Source: Nitratidesulfovibrio sp.
GTDB taxonomy: Bacteria > Desulfobacterota > Desulfovibrionia > Desulfovibrionales > Desulfovibrionaceae
Direction of reading: 5' to 3'
Assembly: GCF_040373385.1 (NCBI RefSeq)
Contig: NZ_JBDXXH010000001.1
Span: 434,675 to 498,674 of the forward strand
Length of the DNA: 64,000 nucleotides
Below are positions 43,386 to 51,947 of this stretch, one piece after another. The stretch's first letter is position 1. The number at the start of each line of letters is the position of its first letter. A program made the position numbers and the translations under genes. The notes beneath the pieces are model-generated. The model saw only the letters and a program-made list of their open reading frames with translations. It made no database searches and was not told the DNA's origin.

Positions 43386-43469
43386 AGGTGCTCGCCAAAT
43401 GACATTGCTGGCAAGGGAAAAGTCCATACGCCCGGCCACGAGTCCGAATACTCCAGCGAGGGAAGCCCT

Positions 43470-44852
43470 ATGAGCGCGTTTCCGGCCAAGTCCCACATCA
43501 TCGATACCATCAAGAAGACCATCAGGGATCACGACATCCACTTCGTGCGGTTCGAACAGGCCGATCTGCACGGCGTCTCGCGCAGCAAGACGGTGCCCGT
43601 GGGCAGCTTCATGGACTACATCGACAACGGCCTGAACTTTTACGGCGGTCTGCTGGGGCTGGACATTCAGTCCATGGTGCCCACCGGCACCGGCTACGCG
43701 GAAGAAGTGGCCTACGCCGACCACTGCACCGTGCCCGACCTGTCCACCTTCAAGGTGCTGCCATGGGTGCCCAACACCGCCAACATCACCGTGGACCCCT
43801 ACTGGTACGACGGCTCCCCGGCCATGGCGTCACCCCGGTTGCTGCTGAAGAAGATCATCGATGACTTCGACGCCATGGGCTACATCTGCCGCCTTGGCTA
43901 CGAATTCGAATTCTACGTGCTGGACAAGGAAACGCGAAAGCCCGCCTACACCGGCCAGCCCATCTTCGTTACCCTGAAGAACAACTTCGACATCGACTTT
44001 ACCTACGACCTGATGCGCAAGATGGATCAGGCCGGGGTGCGCATCATCACCCAGAATTCCGAACACGGCCCCGGCCAGCAGGAACTGAACCTGTACTACA
44101 AGGACGGCCTGGCCGCCGCCGACACCGCCTTTCTCTACAAGACGGGCACCAAGGAAATCGCGTTGCAGCACGGCTACATCGCCTCGTGGATGACCAAGCC
44201 GTTCATCGAATCCAGCGCCTCCGGCTCGCACTTCCACGTCAGTCTCATCGACAAGAAAACCGGCAAGAACGTCTTCAACGATCCCGACGGGCAGTACGGC
44301 CTGACGGAACTTGCCCGCAACTTTCTGGCCGGGGTGCTGAAGCACGCCCGCGCCAACACGCTGTTCACCGCGCCCACCATCAACTGCTACAAGCGCTACC
44401 GCGTGAATTCCTTTGCCCCGCACAGCGCCACCTGGGGCATGGAAAACCGCACCATCGGCGTGCGCCTTAAGGGCTGCCGGGGCGAAAGCACCCATTTCGA
44501 AAACCGTCTGGCCTGCGGCGGCGCCAACCCCTACCTGCTGGCGCTGAGCACCCTGGCCGCCGGGCTGGAGGGCATCCGCTCCAAGCCCGCACTGCCCGAC
44601 CCCATCAACGGCATTGCCTACGAAATGGACGACGTGCCGCGCCTGCCCTTCAGCCTGGACGAAGCCATCGCGGCCTTCGAGCAGGACACCGACCTGCACG
44701 CGGTGCTGCACCCCGAATTCGTCAAGCTGGTCATTGCGGTGAAGAAGTTCGAGGCAAACATGGCCCGCGAGAAGTTCGCCGATTACGGCACCACCGAATT
44801 CAACAACCGGGTGGACCCGTGGGAGTGGGACTATTTCATGGAACTCCTTTAG
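43470..44852 (+). CDS. glutamine-synthetase-like gamma-glutamyl ligase
   Basis: 460 residues from the ATG with GAGGGAAG upstream. GS-fold motifs are present: GYEFEFYVLD, NSEHGPGQQELNL (metal-binding Glu residues), GSHFHVSLIDKKTGKNVF (nucleotide/His), NSFAPHSATWGMENRTIGVRL (the ENR Arg) and HFENRLACGGANPYLLALSTLAAGLEGI. The adenylylation Tyr loop of housekeeping GlnA is not seen. It resembles the GlnT/PuuA-type branch, which ligates glutamate to amines with ATP. As first gene of a cluster with an amidotransferase-like hydrolase and a molybdoenzyme, glutamylation of an amine is more likely than ammonia assimilation. Confidence 0.88.
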   Translation: MSAFPAKSHIIDTIKKTIRDHDIHFVRFEQADLHGVSRSKTVPVGSFMDYIDNGLNFYGGLLGLDIQSMVPTGTGYAEEVAYADHCTVPDLSTFKVLPWVPNTANITVDPYWYDGSPAMASPRLLLKKIIDDFDAMGYICRLGYEFEFYVLDKETRKPAYTGQPIFVTLKNNFDIDFTYDLMRKMDQAGVRIITQNSEHGPGQQELNLYYKDGLAAADTAFLYKTGTKEIALQHGYIASWMTKPFIESSASGSHFHVSLIDKKTGKNVFNDPDGQYGLTELARNFLAGVLKHARANTLFTAPTINCYKRYRVNSFAPHSATWGMENRTIGVRLKGCRGESTHFENRLACGGANPYLLALSTLAAGLEGIRSKPALPDPINGIAYEMDDVPRLPFSLDEAIAAFEQDTDLHAVLHPEFVKLVIAVKKFEANMAREKFADYGTTEFNNRVDPWEWDYFMELL

Positions 44853-45169
44853 GGGCAGTCTCCAAATTGTCCTTTCGCCCGTTGGCGTCCGACCCGAAGG
44901 GCGCGGAGCGTGCCCGTTAAGCGAGCTTGCGAGGTTTACGGGCATCGTGCGCAACGCGGTCAAACTTCGCCTGCTCCCGACGCCCATCCGCCAAATGACG
45001 GAATCTGCCTGCGCGGCGTAGCACGCACCACCCGAAATGCTTCCGCTTCCCTTCCCTGCCGGCGAGGGGGTGACCGACCCCCTCGCCACGGTGCCGGGAC
45101 AGTACAGGACCATCGCCGGATCATCCCCAGACTATCCGGCCCGGGCCGTTCACCGCACACGGAGACAGC
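44853..45169. other. intergenic region with two hairpins between GS-like and C45 genes
   Basis: About 315 bases. It contains an imperfect hairpin (GCCCGTTAA...TTTACGGGC, 44912-44943) and a perfect 11-bp GC stem at 45061-45087, neither with a T run. They may attenuate read-through or mark a processing site. An upstream promoter for the C45 gene cannot be excluded. Confidence 0.5.
45061..45087. terminator. hairpin before the C45 hydrolase gene
   Basis: GGCGAGGGGGT-GACCG-ACCCCCTCGCC, perfect 11-bp stem, no following T tract; possible attenuator or stabiliser. Confidence 0.4.
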
Positions 45170-46282
45170 ATGACATTCGAAACCACCCCCGCCATCCCTG
45201 TCCTGGATCTGTCAGGTACACCCTACGAGATCGGCCACGCCCACGGCAGCGCCCTGCGCGAAACCATCCGCGAGTTCATCGGCTCCATCGCGCGGGTGCA
45301 CCAGTTGAACAACCCGTGGCTGTGCGCCGGGCATGGGCAGTTGCTGGATTTCTGCATGCGCAACGTGGGCTTTCTGGAAAAGTTCTCGCCCGATCTGGTG
45401 CAGGAAATGCGCGGCATCGCCGATGGCGCGGGCGTGGATTTTGCCGAAATCGTCCACCTGAACATGTTTCTGGAACTGGAAGACCTGCGCGCACCCGGCC
45501 TTGGCGCGCGCGTCCTTCCCGATGGTCTGTGGGGCTGCACCACCTTCAACGTGCTGCCCGAGGCCAGCGCCGATGGCCGGGCCTGCATCGGCCAGACCTA
45601 CGACATGGAGCGCTGCTACGAGCGGTTCCTGTGCGTGCTGCGCATCACGCCGTGCCAGGGCCCGGCCATGCTGGTGGTGAGCTTTGCCGGGGTGCTGGGC
45701 CTCAACGGGCTGAACGGGGCCGGAGTTGGGGCCGTCATCAACAAGGTGGCCGCCACCGACGCCCGCCCCGGCGTCATCTATCCGTTCATCATGCGCAAGG
45801 CCCTGGCGGCGGAGCGCATCGGCGACGCCCTGGGCGCGGTGATCTTTTCGCCCCGTGCCACGGGCATCAACTACCAGCTGGCCGGGGCGGGCGTGGCCTT
45901 CTGCGCGGAAACGTCGGCGGCCAGCTACGAACTGCTGGAAATCGACGGGGCCATCGCCCACACCAATCATTTCGTCGGTTCCACCATGCGCCGCTACGAG
46001 ACGCCCAACTGGCTGAGCCACGGCGGTTCCATGGTGCGCAAGCAGGTGGCCGACCGTTTCCTGAAGGCCCATCGCGGGGCGCTGACCCCCGACCTGCTCA
46101 AGGAACTGACCCGCGACCACACCAACCACCCCCGGTGCATCTGCGCGCACGGCTTTCCGGGCGAGGCGGACGAGACGGCCTTCCACACCTGCTTCGCCGT
46201 GGTCATGGACCCGGACGCCGGGTGGCTGGACCTGTGCGGGGGCAATCCCTGCACGGGTGAGTACCGGCGCATCACCCTCTAG
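45170..46282 (+). CDS. C45-family Ntn-hydrolase / acyltransferase
   Basis: 370 residues from the ATG with GGAGA upstream. The start LDLSGTPYEIGHAHGSALRETI is the family signature of acyl-CoA:6-aminopenicillanate acyltransferase-like (peptidase C45) proteins. Cys123 in LWGCTTFNV matches the Gly-Cys self-cleavage site that creates an N-terminal nucleophile; GQTYDMERC and NHFVGSTMRRYET follow as substrate-pocket segments. No signal peptide, so it is cytoplasmic. Such enzymes cleave or form amide bonds. In this cluster it could hydrolyse an amide such as a gamma-glutamyl or N-acyl intermediate. The next gene starts 30 bases after its stop. Confidence 0.82.
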   Translation: MTFETTPAIPVLDLSGTPYEIGHAHGSALRETIREFIGSIARVHQLNNPWLCAGHGQLLDFCMRNVGFLEKFSPDLVQEMRGIADGAGVDFAEIVHLNMFLELEDLRAPGLGARVLPDGLWGCTTFNVLPEASADGRACIGQTYDMERCYERFLCVLRITPCQGPAMLVVSFAGVLGLNGLNGAGVGAVINKVAATDARPGVIYPFIMRKALAAERIGDALGAVIFSPRATGINYQLAGAGVAFCAETSAASYELLEIDGAIAHTNHFVGSTMRRYETPNWLSHGGSMVRKQVADRFLKAHRGALTPDLLKELTRDHTNHPRCICAHGFPGEADETAFHTCFAVVMDPDAGWLDLCGGNPCTGEYRRITL

Positions 46283-46312
46283 CGGGACAACACGGCGGAA
46301 CGGGACACACCC

Positions 46313-47011
46313 ATGCGCATCCACACCATCGAACATGTGCCCTTCGAAGGCCCGGCGGCCATAGCCGACTATGCCGAGGCGCACGGGCACACCCTTACCC
46401 GCACCCGCATGCATGCGGGCGAACCGTTGCCCGCACCGGGCAAGGTGGACTTGTTGGCGGTGATGGGCGGCCCCATGAGTGTGCACGACGAGGCAGGCCA
46501 CCCCTGGCTGGCCGTGGAGAAGCGCTACATCGCCGCCGCAGTGGGCGCGGGCGTGCGCGTGCTGGGCGTGTGTCTGGGCGCGCAACTGCTGTCCACGGTG
46601 CTGGGCGGCCAGGTGACCGCCAATCCCGATCGCGAGATCGGCTGGCGCCCGGTGGAACTGACCGCGCTTGGCGAGGTTTCCCCGGCGTTCGCGGGGTTTC
46701 CCGCGCGGTTCCCCGCCTTTCACTGGCACGGCGAAACCTTTTCCACTCCGCCGGGGGCTGTCCGCGCGGCTTGCAGCACGGCTTGCGCCAATCAGGCCTT
46801 TGCCGTGGGCGCGCGGTTGGTGGGGTTGCAATTTCACCTCGAAACCACCCCCGTCAGCATGCACGCGCTCATCGAGAACGCCGAACCCATCGACCTCGTG
46901 CCCGCGCCCTACGTGCAGACGCCGGAGCAGATGCGCGAAATCACCGTGCACTTCGGCGTACTGGAAGGGCTGCTGCAACGGTTGCTGCACAACATGCTGA
47001 AGGGGCACTGA
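46313..47011 (+). CDS. class-I glutamine-amidotransferase-like hydrolase
   Basis: 232 residues. The class-I fold is complete: MGGPMSVHDE (oxyanion loop), nucleophile Cys87 in VLGVCLGAQLLS, and the His175/Glu177 pair in LQFHLETT. It is a stand-alone domain with no synthetase partner. In known glutamylation pathways (PuuD, AtdA2-like) a class-I domain releases glutamate from a gamma-glutamyl amide, which fits the GS-like ligase at the start of this cluster. Alternative: an ammonia donor for another enzyme. It lies between the C45 gene and the binding-protein gene; a 200-base gap follows. Confidence 0.85.
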   Translation: MRIHTIEHVPFEGPAAIADYAEAHGHTLTRTRMHAGEPLPAPGKVDLLAVMGGPMSVHDEAGHPWLAVEKRYIAAAVGAGVRVLGVCLGAQLLSTVLGGQVTANPDREIGWRPVELTALGEVSPAFAGFPARFPAFHWHGETFSTPPGAVRAACSTACANQAFAVGARLVGLQFHLETTPVSMHALIENAEPIDLVPAPYVQTPEQMREITVHFGVLEGLLQRLLHNMLKGH

Positions 47012-47211
47012 GCATCGCGCCGCAAGGCGACCGGCATGGCGGGTCGAATGGAGACCACGCCCGCCGGAACACCGGAAGGAAATGGCCCGGCGGTGCCGGG
47101 CAGCTCCAGATACAGGGATACGGGCGGAAACAGGCAGCACAGGCACGGCCAGCGGCGGGGCAGCGTTCCCCGCACAGGGCCGCAGGACAACTCAACGCGC
47201 AGAGGTGCACC

Positions 47212-48780
47212 ATGAACACCAGGGAACGGAAGATCGACAAGGTGCTCGCCACGTACGATGCGGGCAAGATGAACCGCCGCGGATTCCTCAAGAGCCTTGC
47301 GGCACTGGGCGTGACCACCCTTGTGGCCAACGCGGTCAGCATTTCGCCGCTGGGCGCGGTGAAGGCTTTCGCCGCCATCCAGGGCGCGGAGCAGCGTGCC
47401 TGGGAACTGGCCAAGGTGGCCGCCGCCAAGGCCACCAAGAAAACCCTCACCCTGCTCATTCCCACCGGCTCCATCGGCAACATGAAGCCCTACGAGGAAA
47501 AGTGGAAGAAGGAACTCGGCATCACCCTTGAATTCATCGAGGAACCGGACGAGGTGGTGCACACCAAGGGCATGCAGGAAGCCGTGGCCAAGACGGGCCG
47601 CTACGACGTGATGATGCCCACGGCCATGTCCTACCCCGACTGGATCGATTCCGGCGTCATCTACGACCTGACCGACTGGGTGGAAAAGTACGACCCTGAA
47701 CTGTTCAACAAGGAATGGGGCGTGGTCTTTCCGGCCAGCCACCATGCCCAGTTGTACAATGGCCGCGTGGCGGGCCTGCTGAACGACGGCGACCAGATCA
47801 CCCTGCTGTGCCGGTCGGATCATCTGACAGACCCGGCCAAGGCCAAGGCCTTCGAGGACAAGTTCGGCTACAAGCTGGGCGTGCCCAAGACCTGGGCCGA
47901 ATACCTTACCCTGGCCAAGTTCATGCACGACCCGGCCAAGGGCTTCTACGGCAGCCTTGAATACCGTTCGCCCTACTATGTGAAGTGGATGTTCATGCAG
48001 CGCCTTGTCTCCAAGGGCCGCCTGTACTTCGACGGCGAAGTGAACCCCACCTTCAACTCCGAAGAAGGCGTGGCCGCGTTGGAAGACATGCTGGCCATGA
48101 ACGCCTACCTGCACCCCGACGCCTTCAGCTTCACCTGGTCGTCCAACTACAACGCGTTCGGCCGTGGCGAAGGCTTCATGAACATCGTGTGGCCCTCGGG
48201 CTTCAAGTATTCCAAGGCCCCCTCCACCGGCCCGGCCACCACCGGCAAGATCGCCGCCACGGTCATGCCCGCCGACAAGCTGAAGGACGGCACCCTGCTG
48301 TACGCGGGCATGTTCTGCTGGGGCTACGGCTACGCCGTGTCCAGGTACTCGGCCAACCCGGAACTGGCCTACGCCTATGCCCAGTGGATGACCTCGCCCA
48401 CCATCTCGTCCGATGCCATTCCGTACCTTGGCGGCTACTCCGACCCGTACCGCGTCAACCACATGCTGTCGCCCACCCAGCGCCTGATCGACACGTATTC
48501 GCCCGAATACCTGAAGACGCTGTACGACAACATGGTGAACACCGTGCCCGACTTCTGCGTGCCCGGCGGTTTCGAGTACCAGGACGCCCTGGACAAGCAG
48601 GTGCACGCCTGCATGACCGGCGCCAAGAAGCCCAAGGAAGCCCTGGACGACGCGGCCCGCGCCTTCGAGCGCATCACCCGCCGCATTGGCCGCGACAAGG
48701 TGAAGAAGTCGTGGCTGGCCCTGACCAAGAACCTCGCCGAGCCCATCAGAAAGGCCAGCGGCGCGGACAAGTGGAGCTAG
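47212..48780 (+). CDS. Tat-exported ABC solute-binding protein
   Basis: 522 residues from the ATG preceded by GAGGTG. A twin-arginine signal KMNRRGFLKSLAALGVTTLVANA is followed by a family-1 (maltose/glycerol-phosphate type) binding protein: KTLTLLIPTGSIGNMKPYEEKWKKELGITLEFIEEP, YDVMMPTAMSYPDWIDSGVIYDLTDWVEKYDPEL and a long helical C-terminus. Tat export suggests folding, or a cofactor, before export. It delivers solute to the two permeases encoded next. The substrate cannot be read from the sequence; polyols, amines and opine-like compounds are possible. Confidence 0.88.
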   Translation: MNTRERKIDKVLATYDAGKMNRRGFLKSLAALGVTTLVANAVSISPLGAVKAFAAIQGAEQRAWELAKVAAAKATKKTLTLLIPTGSIGNMKPYEEKWKKELGITLEFIEEPDEVVHTKGMQEAVAKTGRYDVMMPTAMSYPDWIDSGVIYDLTDWVEKYDPELFNKEWGVVFPASHHAQLYNGRVAGLLNDGDQITLLCRSDHLTDPAKAKAFEDKFGYKLGVPKTWAEYLTLAKFMHDPAKGFYGSLEYRSPYYVKWMFMQRLVSKGRLYFDGEVNPTFNSEEGVAALEDMLAMNAYLHPDAFSFTWSSNYNAFGRGEGFMNIVWPSGFKYSKAPSTGPATTGKIAATVMPADKLKDGTLLYAGMFCWGYGYAVSRYSANPELAYAYAQWMTSPTISSDAIPYLGGYSDPYRVNHMLSPTQRLIDTYSPEYLKTLYDNMVNTVPDFCVPGGFEYQDALDKQVHACMTGAKKPKEALDDAARAFERITRRIGRDKVKKSWLALTKNLAEPIRKASGADKWS

Positions 48781-48862
48781 CCCCGTCCTCGCATTGATCA
48801 ATCACCGATGGCCGCCCGCCCATGTTTATGCCGGGCGGGCGGCCGCCGGAGAGGTGACTGTC

Positions 48863-49960
48863 TTGAATCATTCCGCACTGCTGCATACCCCGGCTGAGGC
48901 CGGGACGGATTCCGGAACGGGCGTGGCCGCACGGTCGTCCGCTCCTCCGTCCCTACGGGCAGCCGCCTCTGGCGCGTCCGGTCCAACGGGCGCATCCGAT
49001 ACAACGGGCGCATCCGATGTCCCAGGGGCTCTGGCACCCCGCCCAGGCAACGGCACCCCGCGCCCGCGCAACGGTGCACGCGCGGTTGCCCTGGCCCTGA
49101 CGGTGCCGGGCCAGGTGGTGTCGCTGCTGGTGCTGGTGCTGCCGCTGCTGGTGGCCCTGTACATGAGCTTCACCGACTGGTCGCCCACGCGCGGCTCGTT
49201 GTTCGACGCCGAATTCGTGGGTTTCGAGAACTACGGCGAATTGTTGATCTACGATACCCGGTTCACCTACGCCGTGCTGCGCACCCTGTGCATCTCGGTG
49301 GTCTGCCTTTCGCTGGAATTCACCTTCGGGCTCGGCCTTGCGGTGCTGTTCATGCGTGAGTTCCGCGGCAAGTCGCTGCTCTTTTCCGCCTTTCTCACCC
49401 CCATGATGATCCTGCCCGTGGTGGTGGGCTACATCTTCTGGATGCTCTTTCAGTCCAACGGGCCGGTGAATCAGGTGCTGGAACTGGCCTTTGGTGCCGG
49501 GGCCGGGGTGGAGTGGTTCCGCAGCGCGTCCTTTGCCGTGCTGGCGGTGATCATCACCGAGGTGTGGCACTGGACGCCGCTGTTCTTCCTCATCCTGCTC
49601 TCTGGCCTCAACTCGGTGCCGGAAAATCCGGTGCGCGCGGCGGTGATCCTTGGCGCATCCCCTCGCCAGGTATTCTGGCGGGTGGTCATGCCCATGCTGA
49701 AGCCGGTGATCATCGTGGCCTTCGTCATCCGCTCCATGGAGATCATCAAGCTGTTCGACGAGGTGTTCATGCTGACGCGCGGCGGGCCCGGCTCGTCCAC
49801 GGAAACCATCAGCCTGTACATCTACAAGCTGGCCTTCAACGACTTTCAGCTGGCCTACGGCGCGGCCGCCGCGTTCATCGTGCTGATCGGTTCGCTGGTG
49901 CTGGTGCACCTGCTGCTGGCCCCCGTGCGCGACCAGCTTCTGGAAGGAGGTCGCAAATGA
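48863..49960 (+). CDS. ABC importer permease 1
   Basis: 365 residues, starting at TTG 48863 because GGAGAGG is 8 bases upstream; an upstream ATG at 48794 has no ribosome site. After a ~60-residue Ala/Ser/Gly/Thr-rich N-terminus come six membrane helices and the MalF/UgpA-type coupling loop ENPVRAAVILGASPRQVFWRVVMPMLKP (EAA motif). The N-terminal extension has imperfect GATGASD repeats. It pairs with permease 2, whose start overlaps its stop by four bases. Confidence 0.87.
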   Translation: MNHSALLHTPAEAGTDSGTGVAARSSAPPSLRAAASGASGPTGASDTTGASDVPGALAPRPGNGTPRPRNGARAVALALTVPGQVVSLLVLVLPLLVALYMSFTDWSPTRGSLFDAEFVGFENYGELLIYDTRFTYAVLRTLCISVVCLSLEFTFGLGLAVLFMREFRGKSLLFSAFLTPMMILPVVVGYIFWMLFQSNGPVNQVLELAFGAGAGVEWFRSASFAVLAVIITEVWHWTPLFFLILLSGLNSVPENPVRAAVILGASPRQVFWRVVMPMLKPVIIVAFVIRSMEIIKLFDEVFMLTRGGPGSSTETISLYIYKLAFNDFQLAYGAAAAFIVLIGSLVLVHLLLAPVRDQLLEGGRK

Positions 49961-50817
49961 TGCCCCGCAAGCTAACCCCGTTGCAGGCACTGGTGATGGG
50001 CCTGGCGTTGATCGTGGTGCTGTTTCCGGTGTTCTGGATCGTCATGACGGCCATCAAGCCGCCCACGGACTGGAATGCCTCGCCCGCCATCTGGGTGCCG
50101 TCCAAGCCCACGCTGATCAACTTCCAGACCCTGTTCAACCCCGACGCCATCCGCGAATACGGCGTGGGCGGGGTCAGCCAGGCAGCCACGGATTCGGTGA
50201 TCGGCTCCCTGCTGGCCTCGGTATCGGCCACGGCCATCTCGGTGGTCATCGGGCTGTTTTCGGCCATCGGCATCTCGCGCTACGGCAACGGCGGCAAGTC
50301 CACGCCGCTGGTCATTCTTTCGGGGCGCATGTTTCCCCCGGCGGCCATCGCCGTGCCCTTCGTCATCATGTTCTCGACCATCGGGCTCATCGACAGCTAC
50401 CCCGGCCTCATCGCGATCTACGCGGCGGTGACCCTGCCGTTCTCCACCTGGATGCTGAAGAGCTTCGTCGAGGATCTGCCGCGCGAGATCGAAGAGGCCG
50501 CCATGATCGATGGCCGCTCGCGCATGATGGCCCACCTTACCGTGACCATTCCGCTCATCAAGGGCGGGCTGTTCGCCACCACCATGTTCGTGTTCATCCT
50601 GAACTGGTCGGAATTCATGTTCGCCCTGGTATTGTCCTACAGCAACGTGAGCACCATCCCCGTCCAACTCGCCAAGTACGTCACGGCCACCGCGGGCACC
50701 CTGTACGGCGTGCAGGCCGCCCTGGCCGTGCTGGCCATGGTGCCGCTGGTCATCGTGGGGTACCGCATTCAGTCCCACCTCGCGCGGGGCATGACCTTTG
50801 GAGCGATCAAGCAATGA
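49957..50817 (+). CDS. ABC importer permease 2
   Basis: 286 residues; the strong GGAAGGAGG six bases before ATG marks the start, and the stop of permease 1 overlaps it. Six membrane helices and the MalG/UgpE-type loop EIEEAAMIDGRSRMMAHLTVTIPLIKGG (EAA motif). It completes the membrane channel with permease 1. The stop overlaps the first ATPase gene by four bases. Confidence 0.92.
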   Translation: MMPRKLTPLQALVMGLALIVVLFPVFWIVMTAIKPPTDWNASPAIWVPSKPTLINFQTLFNPDAIREYGVGGVSQAATDSVIGSLLASVSATAISVVIGLFSAIGISRYGNGGKSTPLVILSGRMFPPAAIAVPFVIMFSTIGLIDSYPGLIAIYAAVTLPFSTWMLKSFVEDLPREIEEAAMIDGRSRMMAHLTVTIPLIKGGLFATTMFVFILNWSEFMFALVLSYSNVSTIPVQLAKYVTATAGTLYGVQAALAVLAMVPLVIVGYRIQSHLARGMTFGAIKQ

Positions 50818-51944
50818 CTACCCCCAAGCTGGAACTGGTTTCCCTGTGCAAGGAATACGACGGCGGCGACGTGGTAGCCGTGGACGGCATCGACCTGACC
50901 GTGGCCCCCGGCGAAACCATCGCGCTGCTGGGCCCCTCGGGCTGCGGCAAGTCCACCACCCTGAACATGATCGTGGGGCTGGAGGATCCGAGCTCCGGCG
51001 ACATCCGCATCGACGGGCAATCCGTGGTCGGCGTGCCCGCCGGGCGGCGCAACGTGGGCCTGGTGTTTCAGGACTACGCGGTGTTCACCTCCATGACCGT
51101 GCGCGGCAACCTGGCCTTCGGGCTGGAAGTGCGCAAGACGCCCCGGGCCGCAATCGACCGGGCCGTGGCCGAGGTGGCCGAACTGCTGGGCATGTCCGAC
51201 AGGCTGGACGCCCGCGCCCGCGACCTTGGCGGGTCCGAGTTGCAACGGGTGGCCATCGGGCGCACCCTGGTCACCCGGCCCTCCATCCTGCTGCTGGACG
51301 AGCCGCTCTCCAACCTGGAGACGGCGGCCCGCTTGGCCATGCGCCAGGAATTGCGGCGGTTGCAGCACGAGATCGGCCTGACCATCATCTACGTGACCCA
51401 CGACCAGGTGGAGGCGTTGTCGCTGGCGGACCGCATCGCGGTGATGCACGCCGGGCGCATCTTGCAGGCGGAACGCACCCAGGTGATCTGCGAGCAGCCC
51501 GGCCACGTGCTGGTGGCGGGTTTTCTGGGGTCGCCCCCCATGAACCTGGTGCGCGGCAGCCTGCGCGGCACCGGGCATGGCGAGGCCGAGGGGGGCGGGG
51601 GCATGTGCTTCCGCGCGCCCGGCTTCGTGCTGCCCATGCCGGAAACGGCGGGGCAGGGCCTGCCCGAGGGCACCTATACCCTGGGTATTCGCGCCGAAAC
51701 CCTGCGCCTGACGCGGGTGGGTGACGCGGGCGTCACCGGGCGTGTGGCCCTGGTGGAGCCGCGCGGCGCGGACAGCGTGCTGTCCGTGGTGGTGGGCAGC
51801 GAGGTGCTGAAGGTGGTGACCCCCGCCACCGAGGCGCCTTGCGAAGGGCAGGAAGTGGGGCTTTGCGTGCCCGCCGAGGCGCTGTGCCTGTTTGACGGCG
51901 ACACCAACCGCAGAACCGCGTTCTGCCCAAGGGAAAGGGCCTAA
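50814..51944 (+). CDS. ABC importer ATPase A (degenerate signature motif)
   Basis: 376 residues of the MalK/UgpC type with a C-terminal TOBE-like regulatory region (from ~235). Walker A GPSGCGKSTT, Gln86 in the Q-loop (VFQDYAVF), Walker B ILLLDEPLSNLE and catalytic His196 (YVTHDQVEA) are intact. The signature, usually LSGGQ, reads LGGSE (138-142). In a heterodimer with ATPase B, its Walker/His residues would meet B's intact signature (active site), whereas its own altered signature would face B's altered site. Confidence 0.9.
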   Translation: MTTPKLELVSLCKEYDGGDVVAVDGIDLTVAPGETIALLGPSGCGKSTTLNMIVGLEDPSSGDIRIDGQSVVGVPAGRRNVGLVFQDYAVFTSMTVRGNLAFGLEVRKTPRAAIDRAVAEVAELLGMSDRLDARARDLGGSELQRVAIGRTLVTRPSILLLDEPLSNLETAARLAMRQELRRLQHEIGLTIIYVTHDQVEALSLADRIAVMHAGRILQAERTQVICEQPGHVLVAGFLGSPPMNLVRGSLRGTGHGEAEGGGGMCFRAPGFVLPMPETAGQGLPEGTYTLGIRAETLRLTRVGDAGVTGRVALVEPRGADSVLSVVVGSEVLKVVTPATEAPCEGQEVGLCVPAEALCLFDGDTNRRTAFCPRERA

Positions 51945-51947
51945 GCC

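Larger units (their letters stand above)
43051..43469. other. AT-rich divergent control region between kinase and GS-like operons
   Basis: About 420 bases, unusually AT-rich from 43140 to 43350. It holds sigma-54-like elements on both strands (described separately). An in-frame upstream extension of the GS-like gene to 43275 has no family similarity and lacks a ribosome site. Confidence 0.55.

Noticed and set aside
43275..43469. Upstream in-frame extension of the GS-like ligase
   Set aside because: AT-rich leader sequence without ribosome site; family sequence begins at the ATG at 43470.
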